From NCBI GenBank assembly GCA_017445845.1, contig JAFSRY010000041.1, positions 1 to 46,801 on the forward strand: 46,801 nt of DNA, written 5' to 3'. The first letter of the stretch is position 1, and each line of letters starts with the position of its first letter. The stretch is from Prevotella sp. GTDB taxonomy: Bacteria; Bacteroidota; Bacteroidia; Bacteroidales; Bacteroidaceae. The notes under the pieces are model-generated. The model was not told where the DNA came from, did not search any database, and saw only the letters and a list, made by a program, of their open reading frames with translations. Shown here one piece after another: positions 41,387 to 46,801 of this stretch. The position numbers and the translations under genes are program-made.

Positions 41387-43366
41387 ATGAAAAAGAAACT
41401 ATTACTATTGGCATTGCTCTGCGCTTTGACCGCACAGGCACAGATTAAACTGCAGCCGATGTTCTCCGACAACATGGTGCTGCAGCAGAAGACGAACGCT
41501 CCTATATGGGGGGAGACCAAACCAGGAAAACAAGTAACTGTGACTACATCGTGGAACAAGCGACAATACATCGCTACTGCCGACCCATACGGACGATTTC
41601 AGGTGGAAGTAGCTACACCAAAAGCTGGTGGGCCATACAACATCACCATCAAGACCGACAACGAACAGCGCACCTTGCAAAACGTCCTCATCGGCGAAGT
41701 GTGGCTCTGCACCGGACAGTCAAACATGGAGATGCCCCTCGCAGCATGGGGGTTCATCGACAACTACGAACAGGAAATCGCCAATGCCGACCAATATCCG
41801 CGCATCCGCATTATCAACATGAAGCATGTCATCAGCCCACTGCCCCGTACTGACATCGTCGCAACAACAGAAGGATGGGAAGTGTGCTCCGCTAAGACCA
41901 TACCAGGCTTCTCGGCTGCGGGATACTTCTTCGCCGTCAACCTGCAGAAGAGCCTCAACGTACCCGTCGGACTCATCGCCACTAACTGGGGAGGGACGCT
42001 CGCCGAGTCATGGACCAGTGAGGAGTCGCTCAGACAGATGCCTTATTTCCGCGATGCCATCGACAAGGTAAAGACGCTTCCTGCCGATGCCGAGGAAGCA
42101 AACAAAAAATATGTGCAAGAGGAAAAGGCCTATTGGAAAGCCATAAAGGAAGGTGAACTGGGCATAGAAAACGGTACCTACCTATGGGCTGCTGCCGACT
42201 ATAACGATGCTGCATGGAACAAAATCCATGTGCCGGGAAAAATAGAAAACTACGGACTCTCCGGATTCGATGGAGCCGTATGGATTCGAAATATTGTCAA
42301 CATCCCAAAAGCGTGGGAAGGACATGAACTCACACTTAACCTCGGAGCCATCGACGACGAAGACAACACCTTCTTCAATGGAAAAGAAATCGGCCATACA
42401 GACTCCTGGTTCGCACACCGCACCTACACCGTTCCCGCCGAACTCGTCAAGGCGGGACCCAACACCATCGCCATAAGAATCATGGACACCGGTGGCGACG
42501 GAGGACTCACAGGAAATGATAAAGATGTCTTCATCGCTTGCGGTAACGACAAGATTGGACTCGCCGACAACTGGAAATACAAAATATCCGTCGACTTGCG
42601 CAACTTTCCGCCTAAACCCGTCAACATGGCAAACAACCCCAACGTGCCCACTGTGCTCTACAACTCCATGCTCAACCCAATCGTCGGATACGCACTAAAA
42701 GGCGCCATCTGGTATCAGGGAGAATCCAATGTCGACAGAGCTTTCCAATACCGAGAACTACTGCCAATCATGATCAATGACTGGAGGACCAAATGGGGAA
42801 CCAACCTCGACTTCTACATCGTTCAGCTCGCTAACTTCATGCGACAACAGACTGAACCAGAAGAGTCCACATGGGCAGAACTCAGAGAAGCACAGATGTG
42901 GACTGCACAACATCTGAAGAACACTGGCATCGCCTGCGCCATCGACATTGGCCTCGAGAACGACATACACCCGAAAAACAAACAGGAAGTCGGTCGCCGC
43001 CTCGCACTTGCTGCACTCGCACAAACCTACGGAAAGAAACTCGATTATTCAGGACCTATCTATACTGGATATGAAATCGAAGGAAACAAAATCCGCCTTC
43101 ACTTCGACCATGCCGAAGGAATGCGTCTCCCCGAAGGAAACGTCTTCACTGTTGCTGGAGCCGACCAGAAGTTCTATTGGGCAAAAGCCAAATTAGAAGG
43201 CAACACCATTGTTGTTTGGGCAGACCAGGTACCCTTCCCCGTCGCCGCACGTTACGCCTGGGCCAACAATCCCATGACCTCGGCCCTCGTCTACAATGCT
43301 GCCGACCTCCCCATGTATCCCTTCCGCACAGACCAATGGCCCGGCATAACCACCCGCATCAAATAA
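41387..43366 (+). CDS. Secreted SGNH/sialate-O-acetylesterase-family esterase
   Basis: The 659-residue protein has a signal peptide (about 1-19). The SGNH nucleophile Ser is in CTGQSNMEMPL (Ser 112). A catalytic Asp/His pair is in NDIHPKNKQE (about 526-528). An inserted beta-sandwich (about 250-400) splits the catalytic fold, as is usual for sialate-O-acetylesterase-type proteins in PULs. It probably removes acetyl groups from sugars. The Bacteroidota versions often act on plant polysaccharides, so the family name should not be taken as sialic acid activity. It is the last PUL gene. Confidence 0.9.
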   Translation: MKKKLLLLALLCALTAQAQIKLQPMFSDNMVLQQKTNAPIWGETKPGKQVTVTTSWNKRQYIATADPYGRFQVEVATPKAGGPYNITIKTDNEQRTLQNVLIGEVWLCTGQSNMEMPLAAWGFIDNYEQEIANADQYPRIRIINMKHVISPLPRTDIVATTEGWEVCSAKTIPGFSAAGYFFAVNLQKSLNVPVGLIATNWGGTLAESWTSEESLRQMPYFRDAIDKVKTLPADAEEANKKYVQEEKAYWKAIKEGELGIENGTYLWAAADYNDAAWNKIHVPGKIENYGLSGFDGAVWIRNIVNIPKAWEGHELTLNLGAIDDEDNTFFNGKEIGHTDSWFAHRTYTVPAELVKAGPNTIAIRIMDTGGDGGLTGNDKDVFIACGNDKIGLADNWKYKISVDLRNFPPKPVNMANNPNVPTVLYNSMLNPIVGYALKGAIWYQGESNVDRAFQYRELLPIMINDWRTKWGTNLDFYIVQLANFMRQQTEPEESTWAELREAQMWTAQHLKNTGIACAIDIGLENDIHPKNKQEVGRRLALAALAQTYGKKLDYSGPIYTGYEIEGNKIRLHFDHAEGMRLPEGNVFTVAGADQKFYWAKAKLEGNTIVVWADQVPFPVAARYAWANNPMTSALVYNAADLPMYPFRTDQWPGITTRIK

Positions 43367-43394
43367 AGTCCCCCTTCCATCAATCATAAAGTGT

Positions 43395-43424
43395 ACTCGC
43401 CGGTTTCTCCGGCGAGTCCTTTTA
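43395..43424 (+). terminator. Rho-independent terminator of the PUL
   Basis: ACTCGCCGG (43395-43403) pairs perfectly with CCGGCGAGT (43409-43417) around a 5-nt loop, followed by CCTTTTATT. It ends the PUL transcript shortly after the esterase. Confidence 0.85.
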
Positions 43425-43449
43425 TTCCCTCCTACCTTCTTTTTAATAT

Positions 43450-43708
43450 TATTGCTGCCTGCTAAAACCAACTCATAAAAGCAAGACGGGCATCCCCACA
43501 TTTGCTTTCGGAAGCCTGTGACGACAGACTATGGAGTTAAATAGTTCTATTGTATGGATTTATTTCGTTATATGGAAAGGCTTTCCGCTAAAAAGAAGGA
43601 TATGAGTATGGAGAGGGCTTACTTTTAGAAAAATGGGCCCACAACACCTATTTATCGGCACTGCGGACACATGACTTATACCATTTCAACTTTTAGCGGA
43701 CAGCAATG
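43450..43708. mobile_element. MITE-like element 2 with 9-bp target duplication
   Basis: The 259-bp element has imperfect inverted ends: left ATTGCTGCCTGCTAAAA (43451-43467) and right TTTTAGCGGACAGCAAT (43691-43707), matching at 15 of 17. It is flanked by TTTTAATAT at 43441-43449 and 43709-43717, a 9-bp direct repeat as expected for a transposition footprint. It holds no intact transposase. Its interior also has a TTTCCGCTAAAAAG word near 43592. It lies just after the PUL terminator and about 90 bp before the tRNA promoter. Confidence 0.78.
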
Positions 43709-43799
43709 TTTTAATATAAATCCTCCATCGAAAAAAGCAAAAAGGAAAAGTAAGAATAAAAAAAATCTCCATTCCTTTTTGCATTTCGTTTTTTATTTG

Positions 43800-43807
43800 T
43801 ACCTTTG
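43800..43807 (+). promoter_or_regulatory. Promoter -7 box of the tRNA gene
   Basis: TACCTTTG fits TAnnTTTG. A TTTTTG (43776-43781) lies 18 nt upstream, close to the -33 spacing. The gene starts 40 bp downstream. Confidence 0.65.
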
Positions 43808-43847
43808 CACCCGAAAAAGAATGCTTATCCATCTTCGCATCTTTTTT

Positions 43848-43921
43848 GGACTTGTAGCTCAGTTGGTTAGAGCAACAGACTCATAATCTGGAGGTCCCAG
43901 GTTCAAGCCCTGGCTGGTCCA
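43848..43921 (+). tRNA. tRNA with CAT anticodon (elongator Met most likely)
   Basis: The 74-base cloverleaf starts GGACTTG and ends CTGGTCC plus discriminator A. It has a TAGCTCAGTTGGTTAGAGC D-arm, an anticodon loop CTCATAA (CAT) and a CCAGGTTCAAGCCCTGG T-arm. The acceptor stem has one T-T mismatch. CAT is also used by initiator Met and by Ile2 (lysidine-modified). The overall sequence resembles elongator Met more, but Ile2 is not excluded. Confidence 0.93.
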
Positions 43922-43932
43922 CACTGAAAATC

Positions 43933-43965
43933 AAGCACTTACGAGTTTCTCGCAGGTGCTTTTTT
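43933..43965 (+). terminator. Terminator after the tRNA
   Basis: AAGCAC (43933-43938) pairs with GTGCTT (43956-43961) and CGAG with CTCG, with an internal mismatch loop, followed by a run of six T. It ends the tRNA transcript. Confidence 0.75.
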
Positions 43966-43971
43966 CATGTC

Positions 43972-43993
43972 TGCGTAAACAATGCGTAAACAA
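43972..43993 (+). repeat. Tandem 11-bp repeat TGCGTAAACAA, possible integrase-arm site
   Basis: TGCGTAAACAA is repeated exactly at 43972-43982 and 43983-43993, 50 bp after the tRNA. A tandem short repeat next to a tRNA end is typical of arm-type sites of tyrosine recombinases. No integrase gene or second tRNA-end copy is in the window, so this is only suggestive. Confidence 0.45.
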
Positions 43994-44154
43994 ACGGCGT
44001 GAGTCGGCGATTTTGGCTCAAATAATCTTATAGAGTTTCATAGAGTATTTTATTCATTCATTATCATACAGGAAACCTTTATTTCTGCATAAGAATTGGG
44101 GCTCGGTAGATCAAAATAGGCGCATAAATACCAAAAACATCACTTAAATGTTAT

Positions 44155-44201
44155 ATTTCCGTAAAAAAATTACGGAAATTAAAAACTTTATTGTATCTTT
44201 G
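44155..44201 (+). promoter_or_regulatory. Operator palindrome and -7 box of the ATPase/TOPRIM operon
   Basis: ATTTCCGTAA (44155-44164) and TTACGGAAAT (44170-44179) form a perfect inverted repeat around AAAAA. A -7 box TATCTTTG (44194-44201) begins 14 bp further on. The palindrome overlaps the place of the -33 element, so a repressor could block this promoter. The start codon is 27 bp after the box. The remaining 43994-44154 spacer is AT-rich, and I see no gene in it. Confidence 0.7.
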
Positions 44202-44227
44202 TCCCAGAAATCTAAAAGAATAAGGTT

Positions 44228-45328
44228 ATGCTCATCAAATTTGCCGTAAAAAACTTCCGTGGTTTTGCCGAAAGAATAGAATGGGACTTATCACATCCCA
44301 GCAATTACTCCTTCAACACATACGCCGTTAAAGATGGAGTAATTAAGAATGGTATTATCTATGGACCAAATGGTTCAGGTAAGACTAACTTCAGTGTAGC
44401 ACTATTCGATATAGTTAATCATCTTACACAGAAATCTAAGAAACCAGACTACTATCAGAACTTTGTCTATGGAGGTGATTCTAATTTGAACGTAGATTTT
44501 GAGTATACGTTTAAATTTGACGATCAAACAATTGAATACAAATACTCCAAGAATGTATTTGGAGCGCTTATAAAGGAAGCTCTGATTGTAGATGGTGTGT
44601 CCGTATTCAAGCGGAGGATAGATACACTTGAACTCGATGAGAAACAATTCCCGATAAATCCAGATGCAAAGCGGAACCTGCAGATGAATGCCAACAGTAT
44701 TTCTATAGTGAACTACCTGTTGACATCTTATCCTCTTGCCAAAGACCACTATTTGATTAGGATGCGCAACTTTGTCGATTCAATGTTATGGTTCAGATGC
44801 CTGAAGGTTAATGAATACATGGGATTTGACAACATGGTAACTATTCTTGACGAGTATATTATCAAAAACAGATTAGTTAAAGACTTTGCAGATTTCCTTA
44901 AGAAAATTAGTGGGCAAAAGTTTGAGTTTGTTCAGTCAAGGACAACAGATAAAATTCTGTTCTGCAAAATAGGGAATGGAGTTATTGCTTTTGACTTGAT
45001 AGCTTCAACGGGTACACAGTCGTTGAAGTTGCTATACTTCCGGCTAAAAAAGATGAACGAAGCATCCTTTGTCTTTATCGATGAATTCGATGCTTTCTAT
45101 CATTTCAAGTTGGCTTTTGAAGTATGTAAGCAATTGTTCAACCTTAATTGTCAGGTCTTCACGTCATCTCACAATACCTATTTGATGACGAACGATCTGT
45201 TGCGTCCGGACTGCAATTTCATTTTGCAGAACAACAAGATTAAGCCATTACATGCTTGCACAGAGAAGGAACTGCGATTCGGACATAATATTGAGAAACT
45301 ATTCCGCGCTGGAGCATTTGAAGTATGA
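44228..45328 (+). CDS. AAA15-type ATPase (ABC-like), putative defence protein
   Basis: The 366-residue protein has a Walker A GPNGSGKT (46-53), a signature-like STGTQSLKLLYF (about 259-270), a Walker B FVFIDEFD (about 281-288) and an H-loop with SSHNTYL (about 313-319). This is the SMC/OLD-like AAA15 pattern. Such ATPases pair with TOPRIM or other nuclease subunits in anti-phage systems (PARIS, AbiL, OLD-type). The gene is AT-rich relative to the PUL and overlaps the next gene by 4 bp (ATGA), indicating a two-gene module. The exact system is not assigned. Confidence 0.85.
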   Translation: MLIKFAVKNFRGFAERIEWDLSHPSNYSFNTYAVKDGVIKNGIIYGPNGSGKTNFSVALFDIVNHLTQKSKKPDYYQNFVYGGDSNLNVDFEYTFKFDDQTIEYKYSKNVFGALIKEALIVDGVSVFKRRIDTLELDEKQFPINPDAKRNLQMNANSISIVNYLLTSYPLAKDHYLIRMRNFVDSMLWFRCLKVNEYMGFDNMVTILDEYIIKNRLVKDFADFLKKISGQKFEFVQSRTTDKILFCKIGNGVIAFDLIASTGTQSLKLLYFRLKKMNEASFVFIDEFDAFYHFKLAFEVCKQLFNLNCQVFTSSHNTYLMTNDLLRPDCNFILQNNKIKPLHACTEKELRFGHNIEKLFRAGAFEV

Positions 45329-46146
45329 TACTGTTTGTGTTTGAAGGCAAGGACGATAAGACTTATTTCGAGTCTATCAAACAGCTTTTCTTCCCAGAGA
45401 AGCTTGATACCTTCGTGTGCACGTACAATAGTAATATATACTCACTCTATACCATACTCATGGAGCATGATGCTCTCAATGGAGCATTTGAAGTGGATAC
45501 AGTATCCGTGCTTAAGGAAATCCTACTTGAAAAGGGTGATGAAACGTTGAAAGACATTAGAGAGGACGAGGTATCTGAAATATACCTATTCTTCGACTAT
45601 GATTTCCAAGAAAAGGCCAGAACCCTTGAAGAGAACAACAAGAGGCTTTCTAAGATGCTGAAGTTCTTTACAGATGAAACGGCGAATGGTAAGTTGTATA
45701 TCAATTACCCGATGGTCGAGTCGCTCCGCTACACAAAAGAGTTACCAGATAGTGACTATTGGACATACACCGTGACACGTCAACAATGTCAGGAAGTAAG
45801 ATTCAAACACCAAGTTCATGAATTCTCTTTCTATGGCGGAAATCTGGAATATCTCATTCTCACCATCAAACCAGCTGATGACGAGATGAAAATACAAGAG
45901 AAGATAGATGGCGCAAAGACGAATTGGAAGCATCTTGTTGTTATGAATGTCAGTAAGGCAAACTACATCTGTAACGACAAAAATGAAGTCCCCGATGAAT
46001 CCGATAGTCAGCAGGCTGTCTTTAGCAATCAACTTTCCAAATATGTCGAGACAGATGAATGTAAGGTAGCTATACTTAATGCGTTCCCCATTTTCCTCTT
46101 TGACTACTTTGGGAGAAAGATTATTAGCAAACTCTTGCATGTTTGA
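45325..46146 (+). CDS. TOPRIM-like partner of the AAA15 ATPase (putative effector)
   Basis: The 273-residue protein has a TOPRIM-like pattern: the first acidic residue in LFVFEGKDDKTYF (Glu 7) and a DxD in YLFFDYDF (Asp 101 and Asp 103). This fits the DUF4435 or AbiLii/RloB-type partners that cleave nucleic acid or are released on phage sensing. There is no signal peptide. Start and stop overlap with the ATPase gene through ATGA. Family identity is provisional. The stop codon touches the 9-bp duplication of MITE-like element 3. Confidence 0.7.
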   Translation: MILFVFEGKDDKTYFESIKQLFFPEKLDTFVCTYNSNIYSLYTILMEHDALNGAFEVDTVSVLKEILLEKGDETLKDIREDEVSEIYLFFDYDFQEKARTLEENNKRLSKMLKFFTDETANGKLYINYPMVESLRYTKELPDSDYWTYTVTRQQCQEVRFKHQVHEFSFYGGNLEYLILTIKPADDEMKIQEKIDGAKTNWKHLVVMNVSKANYICNDKNEVPDESDSQQAVFSNQLSKYVETDECKVAILNAFPIFLFDYFGRKIISKLLHV

Positions 46147-46154
46147 ATAATTAT

Positions 46155-46423
46155 TATTGGTGTCCGCTAAAAACTTTGGTGATTTCAGGGACTACTATTT
46201 TTCTCGGACAGCCGATGTACAGGACGTGTAAGTAGCCATTAGGGTGATATAAAGTGACAGTATATGTCTCAAAAGAGCAAATATAGCCATACACGGTTAA
46301 GTTTATATCGTGTGAGGGGGCAGAATTTTTAGCGGACAGCCGTTGTAGCCTCTTAAAAGGGGGCTTGTCTGTTGCCAAAACCGATATTATTCGACACTAA
46401 AACATGTTTAGCGGACACCAATA
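46155..46423. mobile_element. MITE-like element 3 with imperfect 9-bp target duplication
   Basis: The 269-bp element has perfect 17-bp inverted ends: TATTGGTGTCCGCTAAA (46155-46171) and TTTAGCGGACACCAATA (46407-46423). Flanks AATAATTAT (46146-46154) and AATACTTAT (46424-46432) agree at 8 of 9. An internal copy-like word TTTTTAGCGGACAGCC starts near 46326. It directly follows the stop codon of the TOPRIM-like gene. A minus-strand reading frame inside it is not considered a gene. Confidence 0.8.
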
Positions 46424-46487
46424 AATACTTATAATAATGTGAGACCACATAGGTTTAAGTTGATACTACAAGTTCCCCAAAAACGAT

Positions 46488-46801
46488 ATGAATCCAAACA
46501 AGAAATACTATGGAGATACCAGGTTAAATCACTCTTGTGCGTTCTGCGGTTGCCCAACAGAAACGGAAGACCACGTTCCATCCAAATGTTTCCTTAATAA
46601 GCCTCACCCCCAAGATTTGCCCGTTATCCCTTGTTGCTATAAGTGTAATCATGATTTCTCTTTAGATGAGGAATACGTATCATGTATGATTGACTGCATG
46701 AAGGCTGGCACAGCCTCTCCAACCCTTGTGGAAAGAGAAAAGACTCGCAAGTCCCTTCTGCATAATCCCAAATTACAAGAGAGAATTAGTTCTCAAATAA
46801 G
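46488..46801 (+). CDS. HNH-type endonuclease-like protein, 3' end outside the window
   Basis: The reading frame starts at ATG 46488 and runs to the end of the window (104 codons and 2 bases), so its stop lies outside. It contains CAFCGC (about 17-22), EDHVPSKCF (about 27-35), a CCYKCN site (about 49-54) and FSLDEEY, which matches the zinc-binding HNH family pattern (CxxC, DHVP, CxxCN). It probably cuts DNA or is a derivative of such a nuclease. It follows MITE-like element 3 and the ATPase/TOPRIM pair, so it may be part of the same accessory cluster. Confidence 0.65.
   Translation, partial: MNPNKKYYGDTRLNHSCAFCGCPTETEDHVPSKCFLNKPHPQDLPVIPCCYKCNHDFSLDEEYVSCMIDCMKAGTASPTLVEREKTRKSLLHNPKLQERISSQI

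Noticed and set aside
43671-43886. Plus-strand ORF overlapping the tRNA
   Set aside because: It crosses the element end, the promoter and the tRNA, so it is not a gene.
43848-43921. tRNA-Ile2 (lysidine) instead of Met
   Set aside because: The CAT anticodon allows it, but the D-arm and general sequence fit elongator Met better. The choice is left open and stated in the feature.
46154-46378. Minus-strand ORF (74 codons) inside MITE-like element 3
   Set aside because: It lies entirely in the repeat, has no domain and is too short for a transposase.

Overview
The window looks like the chromosome of a Prevotella-type member of the Bacteroidota. The reasons are Bacteroidota-type -7 boxes (TAnnTTTG) ahead of several genes, a SusC/SusD pair, a hybrid two-component regulator, almost no Shine-Dalgarno sequences, and a short C-terminal sorting-like tail shared by several secreted proteins. 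Most of the window has moderate GC with C/G-rich third codon positions. The last 2.6 kb is clearly AT-richer.

Layout. (1) 1-2150: a possible short RNA, a minus-strand sigma-like protein fused to a phage-type C-terminal domain, and a divergent vWA protein. (2) 2271-7855: a five-gene plus-strand operon of two Gfo/Idh/MocA oxidoreductases, two DUF1080 (3-keto-glycoside-type) proteins and a sugar isomerase/epimerase lipoprotein, which together resemble a 3-keto-glycoside catabolic pathway. (3) 8088-15233: minus-strand genes. topA, aroK, speA, an ECF sigma factor and a CMD-cupin protein are closely packed, and a zinc-ribbon Nudix hydrolase lies upstream of topA. (4) 15600-43424: a long plus-strand polysaccharide utilisation locus. 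It holds a GH2 enzyme, an ELWVTDGT-repeat secreted protein, SusC, SusD, a surface lipoprotein, three paralogous sialidase-fold proteins with CBM9-like domains, two esterases, a two-barrel glycosidase with a degenerate second barrel, an HTCS regulator and a GH43 enzyme. (5) 43450-46801: an accessory region with a tRNA carrying a CAT anticodon, a tandem 11-bp repeat, a two-gene AAA-ATPase/TOPRIM-like cassette resembling anti-phage systems, and the start of an HNH-type gene. Two MITE-like elements bracket the tRNA and the cassette.

The PUL genes form a coherent surface system. SusC/SusD and the lipoprotein would bind and import oligosaccharides, the secreted hydrolases and esterases would trim an acetylated polysaccharide, and the HTCS would sense a released fragment. 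The exact glycan cannot be read from the sequence. GH43, GH2, acetyl-esterase and sialidase-fold (GH33/GH93-like) genes would fit a decorated plant polysaccharide better than a simple glucan.

The most unusual non-coding signals are four intergenic tandem arrays with unrelated sequences but the same 22-bp unit length (2086, 15378, 30547, 32739). There are also three MITE-like elements with matching termini and 9-bp target duplications (7890, 43450, 46155), and GC-rich repeat sequence lying in-frame in the C-terminal linkers of the sialidase-like paralogs. All functions are inferred by reading motifs; no database search was run.
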